The notes beneath the pieces are model-generated. The model made no database searches and was not told where the DNA came from. It worked only from the letters and a program-made list of their open reading frames with translations. A DNA stretch of 64,000 bases from Chrysogorgia sp. JL179-B06 (Eukaryota; Cnidaria; Anthozoa; Scleralcyonacea; Chrysogorgiidae): the NCBI GenBank assembly GCA_035772405.1, contig JAYKKM010000472.1, positions 623,001-687,000 on the forward strand. Direction: 5' to 3'. This document shows, in pieces, positions 7,074 through 16,743 of the stretch (the stretch's first letter is position 1; the number at the start of each line of letters is the position of its first letter). Both the position numbers and the translations under genes were made by a program.

Positions 7074-10000
7074 TGATCAGAAAAAATTAAAATATAGTCA
7101 AAAAGATATAGATAAAATTGTAAGTTTATTTAATAAGAAAAAAGAAAGTAAGAAAAATGAAAAAATAGACGATTATTTTTCTGTTAATCATATAGAAACT
7201 ATTAGTAGAGAAAAATTTAAAGTCACTGAACAACATTTTTCTTTGGATGTTTCACGGGCAAAAACGGTTAATTTTATTAGTTTTATTCAATCGTTATCGT
7301 TGGTTTTTTCTTATTTAATTAACATTGCACGGGCAAATGTAAAAAGTGATGATGATTATGTTAGATTTATCTTTAGTAATGCGCCAAAAAGTTTTTTCTC
7401 TACAGCCGTTTTACCCGTGAAAGACTTTGACGTTAAATATTTCTTAAATATTATGGAAAAATTTATGCAGAGTAATAAAGAAATAATAGCTAATGGTTGG
7501 AATAGTAAAGTAATTGTTCAAACTTTTCCCGCAGGAATAAGTACAAATAAAAAAAAAAATAGTGTACTAAGGAAAAAAGTATTTACAATAGTTTCAATAA
7601 GGGAAATGCTACAGATAAAGGTGGTGTGAAAAGTAATGTAAAAAAATATGGCCGTAAATTTCGCACGGGTGTATTTTATATTCTTAGCCATGTATTATTT
7701 CGTACAGTGAAAGATTGCTGTTTTGCTTTAGCAATATTAGTGGGTTTATCATTTTTAAAACAAGACTATAAATATTTTATAATGAAAAGAAAACCCAATA
7801 AACCTGTGGATGATTTATTTACGTGTGAAGAAATTCGAAATGTATATCGGGAATGTGGTATACCCGAGGGTAATGTTGATGCTACACAGTTTAATTTTGT
7901 ATATAATAATTATTTAAAAAAACAGGGTGTTGATTTGTTAGTGTATGCTGACACTCATTCCGATAATATAATTTATGATTCACGAACTGATAGTGAAGGT
8001 AATCTTATTAAATTGACTAATGAAATTGTATGTTTATGGTTAAATAATAATCATTACGATGTAGTCTTAAGCATAAAGGAATTTTCTAAACTCAGTACCA
8101 GTTCTTTTTGTGTTAAATGTATGAGTTATTTTACACGTCATGAATACGTCGATAATCACCTATGTACTACAAATAACTTAACTTGTTTACGATGTTATAA
8201 ATATCCGAATAAGTGTAAAGATAAAAATAATAAACTTATTTGTAGCAGTTGTGGTATAATTTTTTATGATGAAAATTGTTTTACAAATCATTTAACAAAT
8301 AAAATTTTTAAACCTTCTCATAGTAATTATGATCGTTTAACACCGTGTCAATATTTTTTTATTGTAAAACCTGTAACAAAATTTGTCCTCGATTCTTTTT
8401 CATTTTTTCTAATAAAACAGTTAAACATGATTGTAGCAAACGATTTTGTTTTCATTGTGATAAATACATGAAACAACCTCATTTTTGTTACGTGAAACCC
8501 CTTTCACTTGAATATAACAAGGGGAAAGAAAGTGAACCCACTTTATTTTTTTTTGATTTTGAAACAAAAGTAACCGAAACTAAATTGCTCGTACCGTTTT
8601 ATTGTATCGTTCAAAGGGTATGTAAAAAATGTCAACATATTGAATTTAAAAAAACAAAAATATTTGAAAAAAAGGATCAAGAAATTATCGATAATACTAT
8701 TGAAAAAGTTAGTTGTTGTGGGAATAGACAATTTATTTTTGATAACAATGTTATTGAAACTTTATGTGAATTTATGTTTGAACAAACAAATTCCGTTTGG
8801 ATAGCTCATAACGGGGGTAGATTTGATACTATTTTTATTTTAAAATATATTTTAGAAATAAAACAGATAATGCCGAATACTATAATGAACGGTACTAAAA
8901 TAATGAGTTTAATAATTAAAGAACAAAATATTAGAATCCTCGATAGTTATTTGTTTTTTAGTATGAAATTAGCGGATATTCCAAAAGCAATGGATCTTCA
9001 AGGGGAATGTAAGGGATTTCATCCTTATGAATTTTACGATTTAACTTATGAGGGTGACATTGTAGATCGGAAATTTTTTGATACGAAACATATGAATACA
9101 GCGACACTTAATGAATTTGAAAAATGGTATTTAGAAAAAAAGAAAGAGAAATATATATTTCGTAAAGAGATTTATTATTATTGTTGTAGTGATGTAGATA
9201 TTTTAAGAAAGGGATGTGTTAAATTTTCTACAATGATCGGGACCATAGGTCATATAACCCCATTTTATGCAAAGAATTGTATTACGATTGCTAGTTTAGC
9301 TTTGAAAGTGTATAGACTTAATTTTTAAAAAAAAAATTGTGTAGGAATTATTCCTGCTTCGGGGTATAGGGGGGGTGTAAAACAGAGTTTAATTGCTATT
9401 GATTGGTTAGATGAAATTAATCGAGAAATAGGGGGAAATTTAGAATATATCTGTTCACAAAATGGGGAGAAAAACATTCTAGGACGTTTTGTCGATGGTT
9501 TTTATATTGATACGATATATCAATTTCATGGTTGTTTTTATCACGGATGTCCCAAATGTTTCGACCCCTATGCATTAAACGTTCTTACAAACGAAAAATT
9601 TAGTAATTTATATGCAAATACGCAACGTTTTTCTTGGACAATAAAAAATGCCGGTTACAAATTAATCGAGATGTGGGAATGTGATTATTTAGAAGAAAAA
9701 AAATATACACAGAAACAATTAATTGAAAAGAAAAGAAAATTTTATCCGTTTACTCCTTTAACACCACGTGACGCATTATATGGGGGGCGAACTTCCCCCG
9801 TATGTTTATTTAAAGAAACAAAACCCAACGAACGAATAAGTTACGTAGATTTTACATCGCTATACCCTGATGTACAAAAAAATTATGATTTTCCTGTGGG
9901 TCATCCTACTATTTTACTGGGGAAAGATTGTAATAAAATAAAAATCAAGGACATATTTGGTTTAGTAAAATGTTGTATTTCACCTCCTCGAAATATTTAC

Positions 10001-11117
10001 TTTCCTGTTTTACCTGTTAGAATAGATGGGAAATTATTATTTCCATTATGTTATAAATGTGCTGTGGATGAATGTAATAAATGTGAACATAATGAAAGCG
10101 ATCGATACTTGACGGGTACTTGGACTAGTGTTGAGATTAATGTTGCTATAGATAAGGGATATAAAATAATTGCTCTTTACGAAATATATCATTTTGAACG
10201 CAAAGAAAACATCTTTTCACAATACGTAAATCAATTTTTAAAAATCAAACAAGAATCTTCAGGAATTCCTACGGATTGTTTGAACGCAGATGGAAGTAAA
10301 AATGATGATAAAATTAAACAGTATTGTAATGATTATTTAAAAAATGAAAATGTTTTTTTAGATAAAGACAAAATAGAGAAAAATCCCGGATTAAGAACTA
10401 TTGCAAAAACATTTTTAAATTCGTTATGGGGAAAATTTGCTCAAAACGAAAATAATACCACAAGTGTGTTTTTTAAACGATTATGAAGAATTATTAAATA
10501 TTGCCAATGATAAAAGTAAAAAATTAACATCGATGGAATTTATAAACGAAACATTATTACGTTGTACGTATGAAAAAATTGATGATGCAACAACCCCTCT
10601 AAAAACGGGAAATGTAATCATTGCATGTTTTGTTACTGCATATGCACGTTTGAAATTATACGAGTTACTCGTTAAATTAGACGATCGCGTTTTATATTTT
10701 GATACAGATTCTGTTATTTATATATCTGATGAAAATAATTATACTGATGTTAAAACGGGAAAATATTTAGGAGATTTAACGAATGAATTAAATGAAAATG
10801 AATGGATAACAAATTTTTGTTCAACGGGTCCAAAATGTTACGCGTATATAACTAATTTAAATCAGGAATGTATTCATGTGAAAGGTTTTACTTTAAAAAA
10901 TGAAACAATAAAAGAAAAATTGAATTTTTTATCCTTGACACAATGTGTTAAAAATCAAGATCAGATCATCGAAATTAAATATCACAATAAAATATGTAAA
11001 GATAAACTTAATCATATTTTTATTGAGGATGAAATAAACAAATTTTCATTTACATTTAATAAACGTGTTGTTAAAAATAATTTTAATACGATTCCGTTTG
11101 GATTTTTAGATAACTGA
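7066..11117 (+). CDS. polB: protein-primed family-B DNA polymerase, broken into several frames
   Basis: This is the replicative polymerase of the element. The N-terminal piece (7066-7629) has the RFIFSNAP segment typical of Polinton PolB. A Cys-rich stretch follows near 8100-8460. Exonuclease motifs are DFETK (about 8555), HNGGRFD (about 8805) and CCSDVD (about 9185). Polymerase motif A is DFTSLYP (about 9850), motif B LNSLWGKF (about 10420) and motif C YFDTDSV (about 10700), followed by VKGF. The reading frame changes near 7550 (A runs), near 8350 (T run) and near 10470 (T/A runs), and an in-frame stop lies at 9326-9328 beside an A run. All catalytic motifs are present, so the breaks are recent decay or homopolymer errors in the assembly. 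Confidence 0.9.
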
Positions 11118-11118
11118 A

Positions 11119-11794
11119 ATGAACAATGTTTCATTACCATTTCAACACCCTTTTATGTTAACGTTATGTGGGCCTAGTCAAAGTGGGAAAACATATTGGA
11201 TATTACAATTATTGAAAAATATTAACATTATGATTACACCAGCAATTGTTAAAATTGTTTATTTATATTCAATTTATCAACCTCTGTACGCTGAAATGGA
11301 AAAAGTTCTTGCGGAAAAAACAGATATTAGTGTTGAATTTATCGATTGTCAAAAGGGTATTCCCCGCATTACCGATATACAAACGAATACCCGTGAAAAT
11401 ACGTTGATAATATTAGATGATCTCATGTTAGTTGCAACATCATCAAAGGAAAATCTTGAAAGAATAGATAATATTGCAACTCAAGATGTCCATCATCGTA
11501 ATATTAGTGTTATTTTTACATGTCAAAATTTAACATATGGTAATGGTAAATTGCGAAATTTACGTGTCAATAGTCAATATTATGTTGTTTAAAAATTTAA
11601 GCGATTATAATAATATGTATACGATATGTGATAATAAAAAAATTAATAGAAATAGATTTAATAAAGTATTAAGTGAAATTAATGAGAAACCCTATGGTTA
11701 TTTGGTATTTGATAATTGTAGAAAAGGGTATGAAAATTGTAGAATTAGAACCAATGTATTTCCACATGAATCAACGATAATCTATGATTTGTAA
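11119..11794 (+). CDS. FtsK/HerA-type genome packaging ATPase, frameshifted near the C-terminus
   Basis: The ATG at 11119 follows the PolB stop by one base. Walker A is GPSQSGKT (residues 18-25) and Walker B is TLIILDD (95-101), with a sensor-like TCQN near residue 137. This is the A32/FtsK-HerA packaging ATPase of Polintons and related viruses, which pumps DNA into the capsid. The first frame stops at 11592; the matching C-terminal part continues in another frame to 11794, so there is a frameshift near 11585. The ATPase core is complete before the break. It is the last gene of the replication module before the capsid-type genes. Confidence 0.85.
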
Positions 11795-11870
11795 ATAAAT
11801 GTAAAAAGAAAAATAAATGTTTGTTAAAAAATAAAATGAGTTGTTGAAAATCGTTTTTTTAATAAGTATA

Positions 11871-11903
<33 letters not shown>
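11871..11903. repeat. TA microsatellite
   Basis: This is a run of about 16 TA dinucleotides in the spacer between the ATPase and the first basic small protein gene. It may be part of an AT-rich promoter or just a slippage repeat. Confidence 0.85.
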
Positions 11904-11906
<3 letters not shown>

Positions 11907-11935
11907 GGGGGTGTGTATGAACTTTTTTTAAAAAC

Positions 11936-12118
11936 ATGGCAAGAAGAAGATATAGAAGCAGGAAGGGAATTATCCTTAGAAAAAAGAAACAAAAAGGGGG
12001 TAGTGCTCTAGATATTTTTGGACCTTTGGGATCGTTAGTTGGAAATCAATTGGGAATTGGTATTCGAAAAAGAAAAAGAAAAAGAAAACAAAAAGGGGGG
12101 TATTGGAGTCTCTGGTAA
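11936..12118 (+). CDS. small basic core/pX-like precursor, copy A
   Basis: This 60-residue protein begins MARRRYRSRKG and has two basic blocks. QKGG stands after the first (before SALDIF) and again after the second. Between them lies a Gly/Leu-rich amphipathic stretch (FGPLGSLVGNQLGIGI). The layout suggests a precursor cut after each QKGG by the element's protease, like adenovirus pX or pVI peptides. The frame stops soon after a run of six G at the second site, whereas another frame stays open there, so a G-run indel has probably changed the end. It is nearly identical to the copy starting at 12151. Confidence 0.65.
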   Translation: MARRRYRSRKGIILRKKKQKGGSALDIFGPLGSLVGNQLGIGIRKRKRKRKQKGGYWSLW

Positions 12119-12150
12119 CGCCGTAGGGCATTCCTTAGGAACACGTCAAC

Positions 12151-12348
12151 ATGGCAAGAAGAAGATATAGAAGCAGGAGGGGAATTATCCTTAGAAAAAA
12201 TAAACAAAAAGGGGGTAGTGCTCTAGATATTTTTGGACCCTTGGGATCGTTAGTTGGAAATCAATTGGGAATTGGTATTCGAAAAAGAAAAAGAAAAAGA
12301 AAACAAAAAGGAGGGTTTGGACGTTTTGTATTTCCAGAATTTTTTTAA
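12151..12348 (+). CDS. small basic core/pX-like precursor, copy B
   Basis: This 65-residue protein is almost identical to copy A for the first 55 residues (one Lys/Arg and one Lys/Asn change). After the second QKGG it has a different end, FGRFVFPEFF. The two copies start 215 bases apart and must be a recent tandem duplication. A short basic peptide plus a hydrophobic amphipathic segment fits a DNA-binding and membrane-active virion peptide; this is inferred from composition and the cleavage-type sites. Confidence 0.65.
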   Translation: MARRRYRSRRGIILRKNKQKGGSALDIFGPLGSLVGNQLGIGIRKRKRKRKQKGGFGRFVFPEFF

Positions 12349-12390
12349 AGATAAATAAACCCCTGTAAATAAGTTAATTTTTTTGTTTAA

Positions 12391-13002
12391 TTAAAAATTG
12401 GCATTATTAAAACTACAACATGACTGATTGTTATTACTCTTACAATTTTTTTTACATTTTTTATTATATATTCCTACGAGTACACTACCTAAAATTGTTT
12501 CTATTTTTTTTTTTAATTTAATATCGTTTTTTAATTTAATACGTTCATTTTTAAATATTTTTTGTTTATTATTATTTTCGAATTCATTACGACATTGATT
12601 GTATAAATATAATAAACTCCAATTTCCACACACGGCTGTATTTTTGGATTGTAATTGTTTACTTTGAATATATTGAAATGTTAGTCCTTTTTTTACACTA
12701 TAATCATACCAATATTCACGTTTATAAAACGAGACTTCTTTTGCAAAACTATCAAAAAAATTCATATGTTTTTCTTTATCCACCCATATAGCAATCCAAT
12801 GTTGACCGTTTTGATCTGCTTCATCCGTATTCCAAATCCAACACGAGGGATAATAAATTTTTTTAGGAAAAATATTTGCAGGAAATGTACCCAAATAATA
12901 TTTATTTAAAAACTTATTTATTTTTGAAATTTTATTAATCTCGTTCGTAAATAAAAATTGGGTTAAAAAACAATGTAAATTCATTGATTTTTGCGTCGCC
13001 AT
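12391..13002 (-). CDS. adenain-like cysteine protease
   Basis: This 203-residue protein has the adenovirus-protease order of catalytic residues: His68 in GQHWIAIW, an acidic Asp84 in FFDSF, Gln116 or Gln118 before the nucleophile, and Cys125 in AVCGNWSLLY. Adenain-type enzymes (C5/C48 clan) mature capsid and core precursors by cutting after xxGG or xxGxG. The Q(K/R)GG sites in five small basic proteins of this element are plausible substrates. The C-terminus is Lys/Asn/Cys-rich. It overlaps the upstream gene by 22 bases and is the last gene of the - strand structural cluster. Confidence 0.88.
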   Translation of the reverse strand: MATQKSMNLHCFLTQFLFTNEINKISKINKFLNKYYLGTFPANIFPKKIYYPSCWIWNTDEADQNGQHWIAIWVDKEKHMNFFDSFAKEVSFYKREYWYDYSVKKGLTFQYIQSKQLQSKNTAVCGNWSLLYLYNQCRNEFENNNKQKIFKNERIKLKNDIKLKKKIETILGSVLVGIYNKKCKKNCKSNNNQSCCSFNNANF

Positions 13003-13664
13003 TTTCTTTGTGTTGAATAGGGTGGCGTTGAAGGTGTAGGAATGTGTGTGGTGAGTGATGTAGATGGTTCTTCGTGACTCGAAAGACCCGAAGGGGTTTT
13101 TCCCAAATTTATATAACGTTGTCGTAATTTTATATTTCGTATATAATAGGCGGGCATATGTAATTTTTTCAATTCTTTTAAAGCAACCGTCTGCTTTTGT
13201 TGTGTAAGATTGAACATGTTTTGTTTGCTGACATTATGCGTTAGATCGTATAATAAATCATGATGGTTTATTGCAACACCGTTTAGTTTTATTATATCTG
13301 TACCCCCAATTTTAATTTTTTTCCTTTCGAGAAATTCTTTTATTTGTTGCCCAGTTGTCACAGTCGGTGTTTTCCTTACTCCGGGTGATTCATCATTGGT
13401 CACCTCATTTTCAAGTTCATTACTTTTTCTTTTCATATTTTGTTGTCTTTTTAAAAAACTAACCATACTCTCTGCGACACGTTGATCATTATTAACTTTT
13501 TTCATTTCTTCTTTCATTTTATTTTTACTTTCAATAAGTTCGAAATTATTTTTGTTGTTAATTCCCTGCAATAATTTTTCGTTTTCATGATCAGTTTTGA
13601 TTAAATCTAAAATTTCATTTAATTTACTCGGATTAATTAATTGCATTTTATTTACTTCGGTCAT
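12981..13664 (-). CDS. hypothetical structural-cluster protein, 227 aa
   Basis: This gene lies between the acidic protein and the protease and overlaps both slightly. The product is largely helical and charged, with a likely coiled coil around residues 45-90. The C-terminal 40 residues are Ser/Thr/Pro-rich and end in the basic RKWRRKNQ. An IKIGGTD sequence in the middle is the only Gly-Gly site. Its position suggests a minor virion or scaffold protein. I do not recognise it; the second Met (MQLINPS) is an alternative start. Confidence 0.55.
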   Translation of the reverse strand: MTEVNKMQLINPSKLNEILDLIKTDHENEKLLQGINNKNNFELIESKNKMKEEMKKVNNDQRVAESMVSFLKRQQNMKRKSNELENEVTNDESPGVRKTPTVTTGQQIKEFLERKKIKIGGTDIIKLNGVAINHHDLLYDLTHNVSKQNMFNLTQQKQTVALKELKKLHMPAYYIRNIKLRQRYINLGKTPSGLSSHEEPSTSLTTHIPTPSTPPYSTQRKWRRKNQ

Positions 13665-14205
13665 TTTTTTTTATTTGTTGGTTAAGTAATTTGTATGCTT
13701 TTTGATATATGTTGATTATACGAAAATCCTCAGATAATAATATTTTTAAATCTTTTTCTTTTATTTTGTTCTTTGAAAACTTATTCAAAATATATTTATT
13801 ATCACTGGAAAGTTGGATCGAAATTTTTTTATTTAAAATATTTTTAGCAATGTATTGTAATTTATTAATTAATTGAGAATCTAACAACGTATTTTTTTTA
13901 TCAATATCTGCTTTAAGATATTTTTTTAACGATGGTAAAAAATCCTTTTTTTTTTTTTCAAAAGCTTTTTTCTTTATTTTATTTAATTGAACTAATGTTT
14001 CTAAAAATTTTAAATCATCTTCGCAACTTGATGAAGAAGAAGTAACGGAACTTTCACTATCCATTTCATCACTAACATCATCGCTAACAACATCGCTATC
14101 ATTTTCACTATCATCCTCCTCATCATCATCATCTCTTGAGTTATCATTTTTTTCGTCTTTTTTTTCCTCTTCTTTATTTAATTCATCATTTTTTTCTTCA
14201 TTCAT
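13648..14205 (-). CDS. acidic/serine-rich protein, 185 aa
   Basis: The first 65 residues are almost entirely Glu, Asp, Lys and Ser, including long DDDDEEDD and SSVTSSSSS tracts. The remaining 120 residues are Lys-rich and helical. It lies in the - strand structural cluster downstream of the major capsid and overlaps the next gene by 17 bases. A strongly acidic N-terminus next to basic core proteins could act as a chaperone or scaffold, but this is only inference. Confidence 0.55.
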   Translation of the reverse strand: MNEEKNDELNKEEEKKDEKNDNSRDDDDEEDDSENDSDVVSDDVSDEMDSESSVTSSSSSCEDDLKFLETLVQLNKIKKKAFEKKKKDFLPSLKKYLKADIDKKNTLLDSQLINKLQYIAKNILNKKISIQLSSDNKYILNKFSKNKIKEKDLKILLSEDFRIINIYQKAYKLLNQQIKKNDRSK

Positions 14206-14211
14206 TTTTTT

Positions 14212-14343
14212 TTATGCGTAAACTGAAAACGGTGGAAATACAAGAATATGTTCACGATTTAGGGGTATTTTGTTAATAACTGTTTTTTTTATTTTTGGTT
14301 TTTTTATTCTATTCTTTGTTGTAATGGGTTTTGTGTTCTTCAT
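14212..14343 (-). CDS. small basic ORF, 43 aa
   Basis: This short ATG frame begins MKNTKPITTKNRIKK and ends with a hydrophobic HILVFPPFSVYA tail. It fills the gap between the major capsid gene and the acidic protein gene on the same strand, where the other spacers are nearly nil. The basic head and hydrophobic tail recall the other small virion-type peptides here, but there is no QKGG site. A chance frame is possible. Confidence 0.35.
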   Translation of the reverse strand: MKNTKPITTKNRIKKPKIKKTVINKIPLNREHILVFPPFSVYA

Positions 14344-14379
14344 TTTTTTTGTACATCCCCTTGTCACAAATGTTGATAA

Positions 14380-15711
14380 TTAAATGCTGTGTAATAATCT
14401 TGCAGGGGTATTTAATCCCACTCTAATTTCATTTCGAAATTCACCAACAAATATTAACGCACCTTGAATTGTATTTTGAGAAAAATGAAAATCCACATTA
14501 ACATTTCCCGACGGTCTTATGGGTAATACTGCAAGATGAGAGTCTCTATTATCTGTTAAATCAAATGCTAATATAGAATACCCGTTTATAAAGTCATTAT
14601 AAGTCATAGGCATTTCTGAATAGTTGCGATTTAATACCGAACGTAATTTTGAGTAAGCTTCAGCTTGATTTTCTATTCTCCCGACAACAGCGTTATTTAC
14701 CGAAACTTCAACATTATCATAATTAGGCCAGTTAAACTCAAAAATATTATGAATATATGATCCGTTCCAATTTGCTAATGGGGAAAATACAATATATAAA
14801 CGTGTAGGAACGCTACCATTAAACACATCGATTACTTGATGCGAATTTCGTCCTGCAGCTACTGATTCAGTAATACAACGATAATTGGTTGTATAATATA
14901 ATGTTTCTTTATTATGGGTCATCATCCCTATATTAAGCGCATTTGATAATTGTTTTTTGGGTTTAAATACAGGAATTTTTATTTTAAAATCATCTAGGGT
15001 AATTATAGTAGCAGCAACGGTCATATCAGCATGATCGGCACCCATCATTACAATTGTATTTAATGCCCGCGTTAAACGTAATTCAACTTTATACGCTGTA
15101 GGAATATATATTTCAGCACCCCCTTCGCTAAATAATGAACAATCAATCTCATCTATCAAATACTGTGATTGATTTTGAAATGCCTGTGTTTTTTGTCTCC
15201 CCCCTGTATTTACGACAGCAGTTCCATTCGTGAAACCCGCGATACTGCTCATATGTCCGGCTGTATCTAAATATGCTATATTAAGCTCTTTAGAATCTTT
15301 ATATCCCGACGGTATTTGACGCATTATAAATTGTATCCATGATCCAAAATGTGCAAAATTATCTGATGGTGTAATTAAATTTTCATTTATTTTTAATTCT
15401 TTTGTTTTCCACATTGTACGAAGGGGTAATGAAATCATCGAAAAACCCGATGCTGCAGGTGCTATAACTCCAGCAGCATTTCTAATCGATACTCTAGCCA
15501 TTATTTTAGCATCGCTTGTTTTCATTAATCCCACAGCGTTCCCATGTCTTGTAAACGTGTATACTGACGATTGATTATCTACGGGTGTTGCGATAATTTC
15601 CGTTTCACGACATTCCGTAAACGTATCATTATAGGGTGATGAAGTAAAAAATTGTAAAGGCTCGCTAAATAATATGTCATTTTTTTCCACATCTTCAATT
15701 TTTTTACTCAT
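14380..15711 (-). CDS. major capsid protein (hexon-like, double jelly roll)
   Basis: I start the gene at the ATG at 15711 (MSKKIEDVEKN), giving 443 residues; the frame is open upstream to 15801 but that part lies over the small basic gene at 15722-15883. Length, beta-rich texture and place in the cluster fit the Polinton/adintovirus hexon-like capsid. Segments such as IPSGYKDSKELN in the first half and GNVNVDFHF followed by GALIFVGEF near the end fit the two jelly-roll barrels. It would form trimeric capsomers of an icosahedral shell. No break is visible in this gene. Confidence 0.85.
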   Translation of the reverse strand: MSKKIEDVEKNDILFSEPLQFFTSSPYNDTFTECRETEIIATPVDNQSSVYTFTRHGNAVGLMKTSDAKIMARVSIRNAAGVIAPAASGFSMISLPLRTMWKTKELKINENLITPSDNFAHFGSWIQFIMRQIPSGYKDSKELNIAYLDTAGHMSSIAGFTNGTAVVNTGGRQKTQAFQNQSQYLIDEIDCSLFSEGGAEIYIPTAYKVELRLTRALNTIVMMGADHADMTVAATIITLDDFKIKIPVFKPKKQLSNALNIGMMTHNKETLYYTTNYRCITESVAAGRNSHQVIDVFNGSVPTRLYIVFSPLANWNGSYIHNIFEFNWPNYDNVEVSVNNAVVGRIENQAEAYSKLRSVLNRNYSEMPMTYNDFINGYSILAFDLTDNRDSHLAVLPIRPSGNVNVDFHFSQNTIQGALIFVGEFRNEIRVGLNTPARLLHSI

Positions 15712-15721
15712 TTTATTTTTT

Positions 15722-15883
15722 TTAAACGTTAATTTTAAGAATATTTGAAAGTGTTCCCAACACTTGAGGAAGTAACATACCCATTGCCAATGCTCCACCA
15801 AACCCTCCTTTTTGTATTTTTCTTCTACGTTTTCTTATTCCTCTTTTGTTTTTTCTTTTTTTGATGTATTTTTTACGCGTCAT
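15722..15883 (-). CDS. small basic/hydrophobic precursor peptide with QKGG site
   Basis: This 53-residue frame lies just upstream of the major capsid gene. It begins MTRKKYIKKRKNKRGIRKRR, reaches IQKGG|FGG at residues 23-30, and continues with a hydrophobic stretch (ALAMGMLLPQVLGTLSNIL). A very basic leader, a Gly-Gly site and a hydrophobic amphipathic tail fit an adenovirus pVI/pX-type virion peptide released by the protease. It is too short for standard gene calls, but its features repeat those of the genes at 11936, 12151 and 24739. Confidence 0.6.
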   Translation of the reverse strand: MTRKKYIKKRKNKRGIRKRRRKIQKGGFGGALAMGMLLPQVLGTLSNILKINV

Positions 15884-16001
15884 TTATTTTATTTTTAAAA
15901 AACAACAATACCCACAACAACAATAAAAATAATAATAATATACACAACATTATGATTTTTTTATATAACTTTTTTTTTATTTATACTTTTTTTTACACAG
16001 T

Positions 16002-16376
16002 CTATCTATTTTGTAAAAAACGTATTACATTTGGATCTATTTTTTTTCTCTTTTTTTTATTATCACTTGTATAATAAGTATCTAAATTTAAATTTGAGGG
16101 TAATCCCACACCCTCATTTAATAAAATTTCTTTCTTAGTTGGATTTTCTTTATTTTTTCTTTTCACAACAAAATATGATGAGGAATAATTTTTTCCACGA
16201 TTTCTACCGTTTAACAATTCAGTGTAATCTTCTACGGATAGTTCATTTATTTTTTCAGTCATTATTTTTTCTTCAAATAAATTTATATATATCTTAATTT
16301 CTTCACCTTTTAACGGCACGTTATTCTCATAGTTAATAAAGAACTGTAGTGATTGTTTAGCCTCTTTATCACTCAT
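16002..16376 (-). CDS. hypothetical structural-cluster protein, 124 aa
   Basis: The ATG at 16376 overlaps the stop of the upstream gene at 16369-16371, so this start fits the compact layout; an ATG at 16412 before a 12-A run would add 12 residues. The product is charged, with a Lys-rich C-terminus (KKKRKKIDPNVIRF). It stands between the minor capsid gene and the major capsid gene. I do not recognise it. A role in capsid assembly is only guilt by neighbourhood. Confidence 0.5.
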   Translation of the reverse strand: MSDKEAKQSLQFFINYENNVPLKGEEIKIYINLFEEKIMTEKINELSVEDYTELLNGRNRGKNYSSSYFVVKRKNKENPTKKEILLNEGVGLPSNLNLDTYYTSDNKKKRKKIDPNVIRFLQNR

Positions 16377-16743
16377 AAATAAAAAATAGGGGAATTTTTT
16401 TTTTTTCATCATTTAATGATGTATAAGGATTTTTTTCGTCAATATAAAATAATTCTTTTATAGTATATATAAAACGTTGTGTTGCATTGGAAATAATAGT
16501 AGATGAAGAAACTGAAATCGTTCCATTATTTATTTTTTTTGATTGTGTTATTGCACTGAAATCCATTTTGTTTGCACACGTAATTCGAAATGAATTTTTG
16601 ATATTTTTATATTCAATCGAATTTAAATTCCATAAAAAATTTTTCCCACTATTTACTAACACGTAAAGAGAAAAAGGATAAAATATTTTATATTCTTTAA
16701 TTATCATTTCCCCATTTTTTTCTTCAAGAACAATCAAAAGCAT
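16369..16743 (-). CDS. hypothetical structural-cluster protein, 124 aa
   Basis: The ATG at 16743 shares a TAATG stop/start overlap with the minor capsid gene, which points to coupled expression. The 124-residue product has a beta-rich N-terminal half (MLLIVLEEKNGEMIIKEYKI, LYVLVNSGKNF) and a Ser/Thr-rich middle (GTISVSSSTIIS). No known motif is visible. Its immediate neighbours suggest a minor virion protein. Confidence 0.5.
   Translation of the reverse strand: MLLIVLEEKNGEMIIKEYKIFYPFSLYVLVNSGKNFLWNLNSIEYKNIKNSFRITCANKMDFSAITQSKKINNGTISVSSSTIISNATQRFIYTIKELFYIDEKNPYTSLNDEKKKIPLFFIYE

Noticed and set aside
11871..11903. TA run as a possible terminal or origin structure of the element
   Set aside because: It is internal, between the ATPase and core-peptide genes, and similar TA runs occur elsewhere in the window (27690, 61464, 55900).
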